Shown here: positions 15,904-24,175 of the stretch, one piece after another | Position numbering within the stretch: position 1 is the first letter of the stretch | How the letters are laid out: each line of letters starts with the position of its first letter | Source of the DNA: Sporosarcina sp. ANT_H38 | GTDB lineage: Bacteria; Bacillota; Bacilli; Bacillales_A; Planococcaceae | Length of the DNA: 64,000 nt | NCBI RefSeq assembly: GCF_008369195.1 | Contig: NZ_VOBC01000001.1 | Location: 1,302,001-1,366,000 of the forward strand | Direction: 5' to 3' | Notes under the pieces: generated by a model | What the model was told of the DNA's origin: nothing | Database searches by the model: none | The model's input: only the letters and a program-made list of their open reading frames with translations | Position numbers and translations under genes: made by a program

Positions 15904-16155
15904 TTAGCGGTTACGTATAAGTATTTCACTCTCTACTGCAGCATTAATAGCGATTTTGAAAACGTTATGCCATTGACGAACGGAACTGTCTTTATATTTT
16001 ACTTCTAGTTTATTTATGAATTCTCGTTCATAAGTCAATCTATCAAGTTTCTGTAACTTATATCTGCCTAGCAGCGGCTTAATATGAAGTCGAATGGCTA
16101 CTTCCCTGTGAACACATGAAGTAGGCAATAAATCGAGGCTGCAAGGGATCGACAA
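15904..16155 (-). pseudogene. integrase core-binding domain, inverted fragment
   Basis: The minus strand encodes REVAIRLHIKPLLGRYKLQKL and SSVRQWHNVFKIAINAAVESE, the SAM-like core-binding domain of a phage tyrosine recombinase. The catalytic domain of the same protein is on the plus strand just to the right (16160 onward), beginning VTKVAIVSNELEVKNNYFSPSEL, which is what should follow ILIRN. The segment of roughly 260 bp is therefore inverted. Both junctions show the words CCGTAATG and GCGGTwACG in the same direction. Residues before about 16125 do not look like integrase. Confidence 0.7.
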
Positions 16156-16159
16156 AAAG

Positions 16160-16950
16160 ATGGCCGTAATGAACGCGGTAACGAAAGTTGCTATTGTTTC
16201 AAATGAATTGGAAGTGAAAAATAATTACTTCTCCCCTAGTGAATTGGTGGCATTCTTGGATGATGCAAAAAAACAAGAATCTATAACAAATTATTGCTTT
16301 CTGCTGACAGTGTATTGGTTGGGGTGTGAGAATGGCGCTTGCTAGACGCGGTATAAATTACATCGAGGTTGCTCCTAACGCTTTGAAGAAATATGTGGGT
16401 GTTAGTGGGTGGGAGGTATACAGGCATACGTAAGGGTGAAGCGATGGGAATCCAATGGAAAAACATCGATTTTGAAAATAATACAATCACAATTGAACGC
16501 ACGAGGGATAATTTAGGTGTGCGCTCCCCCAAAACAAAAAACTCGTATCGAACCATTTCCATTGATGAGATGGTTTTGAATCAATTAGAATCCTATAAAA
16601 AATGGTGTAAAAAAACACTTTTTGCGTATGGGAAAAAAATCACTGATGATTCGTTCGTTTTTATCACAGATCATGGAGGATTCCCTATTTCCAGTATTGT
16701 ACGTTCAATAAATAGAATTCTACTAAGGACATCACTCCCTAAAATAACGTTGCACGGTTTACGTCACACACACTGTACCATATTATTAAATCGTGGACGC
16801 AATGTGAAAGTTATCGCCGAACGACTAGGGAATACTCCAGCGATGGTTTATGATGTATATGGACATGTTCTAAAAGAATCAGAACAGGAGTCTGTTACCT
16901 TGTTTAGTCAGAGTCTAGAAACAAGTGGGGCTAATTATGGGGCTAATTAG
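16160..16950 (+). pseudogene. phage tyrosine integrase, catalytic part, interrupted
   Basis: The plus strand encodes the recombinase catalytic domain: NYFSPSELVAFLDDAKKQ (16220s), then after an insertion TGIRKGEAMGIQWKN (first Arg), HGLRHTHCTILLNRG (His-x-x-Arg) and VYGHVLKESEQES with the catalytic Tyr in YDVYGHV. A 104-bp insertion at 16316-16419 breaks the frame; removing exactly those bases joins LLTVY to TGIRKGEA in frame. The N-terminus is inverted (15904-16155). The enzyme cannot be made, so the prophage cannot excise by itself. Confidence 0.85.
16316..16419 (+). other. 104-bp insertion inside the integrase gene
   Basis: Sequence between TGTAT and ACAGGCATAC is foreign to the integrase; the trinucleotide TAT occurs at both edges (16313-16315 and 16417-16419), as after a small target duplication. 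The insert is G-rich at both ends and holds a short open frame (MALARRGINYIEVAPNA). No terminal inverted repeats were seen, so its type is unclear. Confidence 0.6.
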
Positions 16951-16989
16951 TAAATTGACTACTTAGAAACCGCTAACTCAAAGGCTTTC

Positions 16990-17019
16990 TTGCATCTAGG
17001 TTTTATTATGTGCTATAAT
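16990..17019 (+). promoter_or_regulatory. sigma-A promoter of the ABC-F gene
   Basis: TTGCAT and TATAAT with an 18-base spacer, 30 bases before the ATG at 17050. It sits within 70 bases of the integrase stop, so the phage attachment site probably lies just upstream of this promoter. Confidence 0.7.
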
Positions 17020-17049
17020 AGGAGCATTGTGAATTTAGGAGGATTTTGA

Positions 17050-18666
17050 ATGATAGCAGTTAGTAATGTAAGTCTTCAATTCGGCGACCGTAAGCTATTT
17101 GAAGATGTGAATATACAGTTTAACCCGGGCCATTGTTATGGTCTAATTGGTGCAAACGGTGCGGGAAAATCGACATTCCTTAAAATTTTGTCAGGTGAAC
17201 TTGAGCCCCAATCAGGAAATGTCATCATGAATAAAGACGAACGTCTTGCTATTTTGAAACAGAATCACTTCGAATATGAAGAAAGTGTCGTTCTAGACAC
17301 GGTTATAATGGGCCACAAACGCCTGTATGACATCATGATGGAAAAAAATGCTATCTATGCAAAAGAGAATTTTTCAGATGAAGACGGCATGCGAGCTGCT
17401 GAACTTGAAGGTGAATTCGGCGACTTGAACGGTTGGGAAGCTGAATCTGAAGTAGCAATCCTTTTACAAGGACTTGGACTTGCAGATGAATATCACCAAT
17501 TGAAGATGTCTGAACTGAATGGTTCCGATAAAGTGAAAGTTCTTCTTGCACAGGCATTATTCGGAAAACCTGACGTTCTTCTTCTAGATGAGCCTACAAA
17601 CTCACTTGATTTGAAAGCAATCCAATGGCTTGAAGAATTCCTTATGAACTTTGAGAATACGCTCATCGTTGTATCCCATGACCGTCACTTCTTAAACAAA
17701 GTTTGTACGCAAATTGCGGATGTAGACTTTTCGAAAATTCAGATTTACCCTGGTAACTATGATTTCTGGTACGAGTCAAGCCAACTTGCACTAAGAATGT
17801 CACAAGATCAAAACAAGAAAAAAGAAGAAAAAATTAAAGAACTACAAGCATTCGTTGCCCGCTTTAGCGCTAATGCATCGAAATCTAAGCAAGCTACTTC
17901 ACGTAAGAAAACGCTAGAAAAAATCGAATTGGATGATATTAAACCTTCTTCTAGGCGTTATCCGTTCGTTAATTTCCAAATGGGTCGTGAAATTGGAAAT
18001 GACGTTTTGAGTATCCAAGATGTTAACAAAACACAAGATGGCAGAGTTATGCTTAAAGATGCTTCATTTACAATTGATAAAGAAGATAAAGTCATTCTTC
18101 TTGGAGATCCACTTGCAAAAACAGCACTTCTTCAACTGCTTGCTGGAGAGTCCGAGCCTGATACTGGGGTTATCAAATGGGGAGTCACGACAACACATGC
18201 GTACCTGCCTATCGATAACAGCAACTACTTCAAAGGTTCAGAACAAACACTTGTGGAATGGTTACGTCAATATTCACCAGATGATCAAACTGAGACATTC
18301 CTACGTGGCTTCCTTGGACGTATGCTGTTTTCTGGTGAAGAAGTGAACAAGAAACCTTCTGTTTTATCTGGTGGAGAAAAAGTTCGCTGCATGTTATCTA
18401 AAATGATGCTTACAAGTTCAAACGTTCTTCTTCTGGATGAACCGATGAATCACTTGGACCTTGAATCGATTCAAGCGCTCAACAACGGGCTGATTGCATT
18501 CAAAGGCGCAATGATCTTCACATCACATGACCAACAATTCATCCAGACAGTTGCTAACCGAATCATTGAAATCCATGATGATGGTACAATCTTCGATAAA
18601 TTGATGAACTATGATGAGTACCTAGTATGGAAAGAACAACAAGAAAAACAAAATAAAAAGAAATAA
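17050..18666 (+). CDS. ykpA: ABC-F family ATPase, YkpA/YbiT type
   Basis: A 538-residue soluble protein with two ABC domains and no membrane segments, acting on ribosomes in translation rather than as a transporter. Walker A GANGAGKST (residue about 37), signature LNGSDKVKV, Walker B DVLLLDEPTNSLD, a linker rich in Lys/Gln (residues about 250-300, SKSKQATSRKK), second signature LSGGEKVRC and DEPMNHLD. The second Walker A is degenerate (LGDPLAKTAL), a known feature of the YkpA branch. Length and order match B. subtilis YkpA. RBS TTAGGAGG. Some first-domain signature residues differ from consensus (LNGSD for LGGSE). Confidence 0.92.
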   Translation: MIAVSNVSLQFGDRKLFEDVNIQFNPGHCYGLIGANGAGKSTFLKILSGELEPQSGNVIMNKDERLAILKQNHFEYEESVVLDTVIMGHKRLYDIMMEKNAIYAKENFSDEDGMRAAELEGEFGDLNGWEAESEVAILLQGLGLADEYHQLKMSELNGSDKVKVLLAQALFGKPDVLLLDEPTNSLDLKAIQWLEEFLMNFENTLIVVSHDRHFLNKVCTQIADVDFSKIQIYPGNYDFWYESSQLALRMSQDQNKKKEEKIKELQAFVARFSANASKSKQATSRKKTLEKIELDDIKPSSRRYPFVNFQMGREIGNDVLSIQDVNKTQDGRVMLKDASFTIDKEDKVILLGDPLAKTALLQLLAGESEPDTGVIKWGVTTTHAYLPIDNSNYFKGSEQTLVEWLRQYSPDDQTETFLRGFLGRMLFSGEEVNKKPSVLSGGEKVRCMLSKMMLTSSNVLLLDEPMNHLDLESIQALNNGLIAFKGAMIFTSHDQQFIQTVANRIIEIHDDGTIFDKLMNYDEYLVWKEQQEKQNKKK

Positions 18667-18671
18667 TAATA

Positions 18672-18707
18672 TGCCGTTTCCCATTAAAGGGAGGCGGCTA
18701 TTTTTTT
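18672..18707 (+). terminator. terminator of ykpA
   Basis: GCCGTTTCCC / GGGAGGCGGC stem with G-U pairs and a T7 tail, directly after the stop codon. Confidence 0.75.
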
Positions 18708-18800
18708 CGTTATACGATGCTTGATTTCCAATTGGAATTCACAACACTTTCGTATGATATCTGTCTAAATGGGTATAACCAATAGAAAGGAGTGTTTATA

Positions 18801-19469
18801 ATGAGGAAAATAAATCTCTTTATCTTATTGCTAATAGCGGTTCTTGTTTTTTCAGGTTGTTCGAATAAACAACCTACTACCCTTGATAATTCAGGGTCAA
18901 CCAATGGCACGATTGGTGAAGGAGATGTTAAAGAAAGTGAAAGTGAGAGGGATGGAGAAATTCCTTTGACCGACCTATTCCTACCCGATGGCTCAAAAGC
19001 ACATTATCAAGGCGAAGGAAATGAATTTGCGGAACTTGATATTGAAGTGACACGGCCATTTGAAAACTATGTTGTCATTCATGAGAATAATGGCGGTTCC
19101 CTGGTTCGTCATATTTATAAAATTGAACCTGACAAAATAAGTATTTTAGACGAAAAGACTGTCGATTTAGTGAAAGACTTCCCCTCTAAGGCGGAGCTGG
19201 ATGCAATGAAGCCGACTGGCGTTTATCTTAAAAAACCCCTTAAAAAAGGGACAACATTCGATACGTGGACGATTGTTGAAACGGATACAACCGTCGATAC
19301 TCCGTACAAGAAATTTGAGCATGCTTTTGTCATTGAAATGAAGACTGATGACTTCGTCAACCGAAAGTATTTCGTTGAAGGTTTTGGTGAAGTCAAACGA
19401 GAATCCATTATGCAATCGGATGACGGTGAATTCATAGTCACCTCTACTTTGAAGACAGTCGACAAATAG
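18801..19469 (+). CDS. lipoprotein of unknown function
   Basis: A 222-residue secreted lipoprotein: signal peptide MRKINLFILLLIAVLVFSGC with a lipobox ending FSGC at residue 20, a Ser/Thr/Glu linker to about residue 50, then one mature domain (TDLFLPDGSKAHYQGEG ... RKYFVEGFGEVKRES ... STLKTVDK), probably beta-rich. It is anchored to the outer face of the membrane. ATG 18801 follows AGAAAGGAG; the ATG nine bases upstream is less well placed. Single gene between a terminator and a repeat element. I do not recognise the family. Confidence 0.7.
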   Translation: MRKINLFILLLIAVLVFSGCSNKQPTTLDNSGSTNGTIGEGDVKESESERDGEIPLTDLFLPDGSKAHYQGEGNEFAELDIEVTRPFENYVVIHENNGGSLVRHIYKIEPDKISILDEKTVDLVKDFPSKAELDAMKPTGVYLKKPLKKGTTFDTWTIVETDTTVDTPYKKFEHAFVIEMKTDDFVNRKYFVEGFGEVKRESIMQSDDGEFIVTSTLKTVDK

Positions 19470-19474
19470 CATTA

Positions 19475-19571
19475 AGAGAAGCGAAAGGAGCCGTCCAACC
19501 CCCGACAGGCATAAGACGAAAAAGGAAAGCAACCTACGTTCACCGTGTCTTACGGCAGTAAGCGGGATGCA
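19475..19571 (+). repeat. structured dispersed repeat, copy A
   Basis: Starts GAAGCGAAAGGAGCC and contains CATAAGAC pairing with GTCTTACG, then AAGCGGGATGC. Copies B (59685-59777) and C (61660-61746) share the plan: GCGAAGGCGC start, CATAAG/CTTATG-type stem, GGCGGGAGGCAT end. Copy A is the most diverged. Confidence 0.5.
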
Positions 19572-19597
19572 GTTCAATCCTTCCCCGTTGCGTTCCG

Positions 19598-19621
19598 CCC
19601 GGCTAGAATTTCCTAGCCGGG
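19598..19621. repeat. perfect inverted repeat
   Basis: CCCGGCTAG-AATTTC-CTAGCCGGG: nine-base perfect stem with a six-base loop. No T run follows, so it is a weak terminator candidate and may be part of the adjacent repeat element. Confidence 0.7.
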
Positions 19622-19786
19622 CTAACTTATGACCCGAGTTCCTAAGTACTAGAGCTAGACACTATTCCAGGTTTAAAAAACTTTACGTTATTAATCTTTC
19701 AAAAAAATCCCCATCTTCCAAAAGGCACCGACAAAGACGATTACCTTTTGGAGGATGGGAATGCATTTATATTTCCAAAAATTATC

Positions 19787-20083
19787 TTAGCAGAAAGCAT
19801 TGGGCTCTCCATCCTTCATTAAGATAACTCCGTGATATAGTTGAAGATCTTCATCACAACCTTCACAGAAGTTTATTTCGCCTTCAGACCAAAATGCAAA
19901 AAAACAATCTTTTTTCACTGCTTCATGATTATATTTTATCCGCAATTCACTAGTCAATTTTTTAAAGTGAGCTTCAGCAAGTGCTATATCATCAAATGAA
20001 TGACGTGAACGGATTGTTTCTTCCCACTCCTCAAACATCCACCATGGCTCATAATCTGCTTTCATATATATTACTTCAAACAT
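19787..20083 (-). CDS. DUF1033 family protein
   Basis: A 98-residue cytoplasmic protein starting MFEVIYMKADYEPWWMFEEWEE, the hallmark N-terminus of DUF1033, followed by a domain with FCEGCDEDLQLYHGVI. The family is conserved in Bacilli and its function is not known. ATG 20083 follows AAGGAGGG. A hairpin with CCTTTTGGAGGATGGG / CCCCATCTTCCAAAAGG at 19711-19760 probably ends its transcript. Confidence 0.8.
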   Translation of the reverse strand: MFEVIYMKADYEPWWMFEEWEETIRSRHSFDDIALAEAHFKKLTSELRIKYNHEAVKKDCFFAFWSEGEINFCEGCDEDLQLYHGVILMKDGEPNAFC

Positions 20084-20286
20084 TTGCTTACCCTCCTTAC
20101 ATAACTCGTTGGTGAATGTCTTTCATTTTAGCAAACTCCCTCCTGATGTCCAATTAATTGCTTTCCTTTTAAATTCAAATTGTAGGTGTAGATTGCATTT
20201 ATCGGGTATAATTGAACTACTGACATGAAACTTTATTCGTTTTGAAACGTATAAAAGTATAAGGTCAAAGGAGGTATGAATATAAC

Positions 20287-20949
20287 ATGAAGGAAGTTAA
20301 ACAATTTTTAACAAGACATTTTATCACAGCGCCTATTAGTTTTGGTTCCTGGTTCTTCTTCGTACTGGGTACGGGTATGAATATTTTTGCAGCTACGGGC
20401 CTTTTGGTAGCAATCTATTTCGGAGGAACATTTACCCTTAAGCAGATTCAACTTTCATCCAACTTAAAAAAACTCGGGATGTCCCGTTCTGAATACAGTC
20501 ATATAAAAGGTCAAATTACTAGTGCAAAAATGAAAATCAAACAACTGAATGGCCTTTATGGACAAGTTAGGTCAATCCAAGCATTTAGACAACTTCATGA
20601 GATGAATAGCCTATCTAGAAGAATTCTTGGCCTCGTTCGATCGAATCCGAAAAAGTTTTACGATGTAGAGAATTTTTTCTATGCCCATCTTGATTCTGCA
20701 GTCGAACTGACTTCTAAATATGCGTTGCTTATCAATCAGCCATTGAAAGATAAAGAACTTCGCATCGCATTACAAAATACGCGCGAAACGCTTGGTGATG
20801 TAAACAAGCAATTAGAGCAAGACTTGCGAAGTGTTTTATCATCTGATATTAACCAACTCAAAATGGAAATTGACTTTGTCGATATTTCAATGAATAACAA
20901 AAAACCACTTCTTGAAATGAAAGGAGAAACACATAATGACCGAAAATAA
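20287..20949 (+). CDS. xpaC: XpaC-like 5-bromo-4-chloroindolyl phosphate hydrolysis protein
   Basis: A 220-residue protein with two N-terminal membrane helices (residues about 13-30 and 34-50: TAPISFGSWFFFVLGTG, IFAATGLLVAIYFGG) and a helical cytoplasmic part. In B. subtilis xpaC was found through X-phosphate hydrolysis and lies in an operon with yaaN; the same arrangement is seen here, with a 14-base overlap into the TelA gene. True cell role unknown. RBS AAAGGAGG. Confidence 0.85.
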   Translation: MKEVKQFLTRHFITAPISFGSWFFFVLGTGMNIFAATGLLVAIYFGGTFTLKQIQLSSNLKKLGMSRSEYSHIKGQITSAKMKIKQLNGLYGQVRSIQAFRQLHEMNSLSRRILGLVRSNPKKFYDVENFFYAHLDSAVELTSKYALLINQPLKDKELRIALQNTRETLGDVNKQLEQDLRSVLSSDINQLKMEIDFVDISMNNKKPLLEMKGETHNDRK

Positions 20950-22120
20950 CCCAGTTAAAACAATTGATGATTTACTTGATAGTCCTTTCGATTTTCAAGA
21001 ACCCCTTCTTCCTAAAGAAATGCAAACAGAACAGAAAGAGGCTGCAACAAGTCTCAAACTGATTGATCGTCTATCGCCTGAGGAAAGAGAAAAGGCCAAA
21101 GTACTTGCACAACAGATTCCTGTCGGCAACTATGAAGCAATCATTACTTATGGAGCAAATGCTCAAAGTGAACTTTCAAGGTTCTCCACACAGATGCTCG
21201 ATCATGTTCAAGGCAAAGATATTGGACCTGTTGGAGATGTATTGAAAGATCTGATGGGTAAACTATCTGAAATTGATCCTGAGGATTTATCCGCTAAGAA
21301 AAAATCGGGTCTAAGCAGGCTATTTAATAAAGCAACACGATCTGTCCAAGAAATGATGACGAAATATCAGAAACTAAGTACTCAAATTGACCGGATTGGC
21401 GTTCAACTTGAACATTCAAAACGCGGCCTCTTAGAGGATGTCCGAATGCTTGATAATTTGTATGATCAAAATAAAACCTATTTTCAAGCGTTGAATATCT
21501 ACATAGCTGCGGCCGAATTGAAGCAGGATGAACTCGCCAATGAAATCATCCCTGAAATGCGTAGAAAAGCTGAGTTATCGAATGATCAAATGGCATTCCA
21601 GGAAGTGAATGATATGGCACAGTTCCTTGACAGGCTGGAAAAGCGGTTGTACGATTTGCAATTATCGCGTCAAATTACCATACAAAGCGCACCACAAATT
21701 CGGATGATACAACAGACAAACCAGACACTTGCTGAAAAAATCCAGTCATCCATTATGACATCCATTCCACTATGGAAGAATCAGATAGCGATTGCCTTGA
21801 CGTTAAACCGTCAAATGAAAGCTGTTGAGTCTCAGAAACTCGTTACGAAAACGACAAATGACTTGCTTTTGAAAAACTCGGAAATGCTGAAAGTCAATTC
21901 AATTGAAACAGCAAAAGAGAATGAACGCGGTATCATCGAAATTGATACGTTGAAAAAGACGCAAGAAAACTTGATACAGACTATTGAAGAGACACTAATC
22001 ATCCAAGCAGACGGTCGTGCAAAACGGAAAGCTGCAGAAATAGAAATTGGTCGAATGGAAGATGAATTGAAACAGCGCCTTCTTGCAGTCCATGAAAAAA
22101 CACAAAACCGCCCCATCTAA
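20936..22120 (+). CDS. yaaN: TelA/YaaN family protein (toxic anion resistance-like)
   Basis: A 394-residue soluble, almost fully helical protein of the TelA family: PVGNYEAIITYGANAQSELSRFS near residue 60, LMGKLSEIDPEDL, GLEHSKRGLLEDVRMLDNLYDQN-like segment, and a C-terminal coiled coil. TelA homologues are linked to tellurite resistance and envelope stress but their action is unknown. Starts inside the end of xpaC (AAAGGAGAAACACATAATG), so the two are translationally coupled. It is followed by a terminator. Confidence 0.88.
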   Translation: MTENNPVKTIDDLLDSPFDFQEPLLPKEMQTEQKEAATSLKLIDRLSPEEREKAKVLAQQIPVGNYEAIITYGANAQSELSRFSTQMLDHVQGKDIGPVGDVLKDLMGKLSEIDPEDLSAKKKSGLSRLFNKATRSVQEMMTKYQKLSTQIDRIGVQLEHSKRGLLEDVRMLDNLYDQNKTYFQALNIYIAAAELKQDELANEIIPEMRRKAELSNDQMAFQEVNDMAQFLDRLEKRLYDLQLSRQITIQSAPQIRMIQQTNQTLAEKIQSSIMTSIPLWKNQIAIALTLNRQMKAVESQKLVTKTTNDLLLKNSEMLKVNSIETAKENERGIIEIDTLKKTQENLIQTIEETLIIQADGRAKRKAAEIEIGRMEDELKQRLLAVHEKTQNRPI

Positions 22121-22138
22121 GGGCGGTTTTGTGTTTTT
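22101..22138 (+). terminator. terminator of xpaC-yaaN
   Basis: ACAAAACCGCCC / GGGCGGTTTTGTG stem of twelve pairs followed by TTTTTATT; it overlaps the yaaN stop codon. Confidence 0.9.
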
Positions 22139-22150
22139 ATTCCGTAATTT

Positions 22151-22250
22151 TACGGGTTTACATACGGATTCATGGATTTACCCGCGTTTTCATGAACTTC
22201 CCAGCGGAACTACGGATTTACCCGCGGTTTCATGAGTTTACCCGCGATTG
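22151..22250. repeat. tandem array of about five 20-bp units
   Basis: Units of 20 bases with consensus CATGGATTTACCCGCGnTTT stand head to tail (22151, 22171, 22191, 22211, 22231). The first and third are diverged. The array fills the gap between convergent genes yaaN and the vWA gene. Confidence 0.75.
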
Positions 22251-22257
22251 TCGGTAT

Positions 22258-24165
22258 TCACGTTGTTCTTATTACAATAGCGAGTAATTTCCTCAGTATC
22301 CGCAATGTTTGATCCGTGAAACTATCCACTGAATTTGATGAAGCAGTTTTATTGCCAAAAATCATTGAGAAAAGGGCTTTTTGATCAACAGTCGGTTCTT
22401 CCGTCGAAAGAAATAAATGAATGATGGAAATACCTTTCTTTTCGGTTTCCATTACCGCTTCTGCTGTATCGAGGATACCGTTCCGATCATAGCCGAACGC
22501 CGACGGTTCCCCATCTGAGAAGACTAGCAGAAACTTGTGCTTTTCCCGTCTCACTGCAAGTTGATCAGCCATCCATCTAATCGCGAATCCGTCGCGATTG
22601 TCTTCATTTGCATCAAACGACAAAATTGATAAACCATTATCCTTATTGCGGTCAGCAAACGTATGCATCAGGCCAAATACGTTTGGTTGAACTTCTTTTG
22701 TAGCGTGATTTGCATCCTCATAATAGGACGATATTTCATGGCTGACCTCCAGTTGACGGAGCACATCATGAAACAATAGAACAGCCTGTTTTGTTTCATC
22801 TAATTTGTCAAGCATCGAAGCAGATCCATCAACGAGTAGGCCGAATACTGCATCAAGTTTAACAGAGGGCGCATTCTTCCTGTAAAACGGTTTCGGTCGT
22901 TCATCTACAACCATCGTCGTTAATTTCGTCGACAGTCGCCCTTTCATAAGGCGTTCACGTTTCGAATCCTGTTTCAAATCGATTCTTTTCTTCATCTCCT
23001 CGACGAAGGAACGGACATACGGCATTTGCTCTTCTCGCCAAATGGTCAATTGTTGACGGTTTTCAAGCTCATCGACTACTTTTATCCGTTGTTCCTCGTA
23101 GACGACGTTTACATGCTCTTTTCCATACATCTTGCCCGCCTTCATCTTTTGATCGCGCTTGTCCGTTTTATCACTGGTGTCATCCGTCCAACGGTCGCTG
23201 TCATTCCCCTCTGAATCACCTGAGCCCGTCTCTTCGACCTGAGCCTCTTCGCTACCGGGAGTTCCATCGCTAGCGTCACTCTTACCAGAGCGACCGTGTT
23301 CAAGTTCAAATTCTAGATGGACGCCTGACTCACTTTCGCTTTCACGATGCCAGGACCGAAACACTTCTTCGATTGTCTCTTTAGGAACTATCTCGCCTTC
23401 TTCAGCGTCAGACATCCCTTTATGATAATGAAAAACCGTATTTTCTTCAGTAATGGAATCCCCCGCTGAATAATACTGGTGGACAAGATCCTTGTCAATT
23501 GAGCCTTCTACAATCCCGCTAATTCTATCTGCGATAACTGTATTGTCATTTGTACTTTTTGAGTCATATGCGTGTTGCAGAACGGATTGAATGAGCCCAT
23601 AGTCGATAGAGTGGCCCCCCCAATCAATGGACGTTTCTGCAAACAGTCCTTCATGGAGTGAGATGAATAACTGATTTATCATTGCATCAGCAAGAAAATT
23701 TTTCTGTATATTCGAAGTATGCGCATTGCGATGGAAGTTGACGTAGGCTTCCCTTCTAACTCCAAATGCACTTGCTGTTCCTGGTCTTTCCTTTGTAATT
23801 GCATCAATCAAACGAAACTCTTCAAGCATCAACATTAATTCAGATGTGAATTTCCGGAGTGAATACAAGCTAATTGAACGGGTAAAATTAATCCATGTAT
23901 TTACACTGAAAAGCTTCCAATAACCCGCAGTTAATAAATAGATATCAGACAGACGGCCTGCATGAATCACCTCGTCCGTTCGGTGACGCCAAAACACACT
24001 CATTGAGATAACTCCTTCTTGAGGACGGAATTCAAGAAGCTTTCGTTCTGTTAATTCAATGAAAGGAGCGTCAGCTAATGCTCTCCCTAACCTTTCATAC
24101 AATAAAAGCGTCTTGGCATCGACCGTTTCGTCATTGAATTGAATAAATCGATTCATCTTCACCAT
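22258..24165 (-). CDS. yojO: von Willebrand factor A / CobT-like protein (YojO)
   Basis: A 635-residue cytoplasmic protein. The N-terminal half is helical; residues about 275-345 are a low-complexity acidic linker (SESESGVHLEF, TGSGDSEGND); the C-terminal 230 residues form a vWA domain with the metal-ion site FGLLVDGSASML (Asp-x-Ser-x-Ser) and VFSDGEPSAFGYD. MoxR ATPase/vWA pairs act as metal-insertion or protein-remodelling chaperones. The MoxR partner lies 10 bases upstream, and both stand next to odhAB as in B. subtilis (yojN-yojO), suggesting a function connected with that enzyme or its maturation; that link is inference. Confidence 0.85.
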   Translation of the reverse strand: MVKMNRFIQFNDETVDAKTLLLYERLGRALADAPFIELTERKLLEFRPQEGVISMSVFWRHRTDEVIHAGRLSDIYLLTAGYWKLFSVNTWINFTRSISLYSLRKFTSELMLMLEEFRLIDAITKERPGTASAFGVRREAYVNFHRNAHTSNIQKNFLADAMINQLFISLHEGLFAETSIDWGGHSIDYGLIQSVLQHAYDSKSTNDNTVIADRISGIVEGSIDKDLVHQYYSAGDSITEENTVFHYHKGMSDAEEGEIVPKETIEEVFRSWHRESESESGVHLEFELEHGRSGKSDASDGTPGSEEAQVEETGSGDSEGNDSDRWTDDTSDKTDKRDQKMKAGKMYGKEHVNVVYEEQRIKVVDELENRQQLTIWREEQMPYVRSFVEEMKKRIDLKQDSKRERLMKGRLSTKLTTMVVDERPKPFYRKNAPSVKLDAVFGLLVDGSASMLDKLDETKQAVLLFHDVLRQLEVSHEISSYYEDANHATKEVQPNVFGLMHTFADRNKDNGLSILSFDANEDNRDGFAIRWMADQLAVRREKHKFLLVFSDGEPSAFGYDRNGILDTAEAVMETEKKGISIIHLFLSTEEPTVDQKALFSMIFGNKTASSNSVDSFTDQTLRILRKLLAIVIRTT

Positions 24166-24175
24166 AGTAACTGCC

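Noticed and set aside
17050..18666. Drug-resistance ABC-F
   Set aside because: The sequence follows the housekeeping YkpA/YbiT branch over its full length, not the antibiotic-resistance branches with long linker arms.
22151..22250. Possible CRISPR array
   Set aside because: Units are 20 bases and directly tandem without unique spacers; no cas genes nearby.
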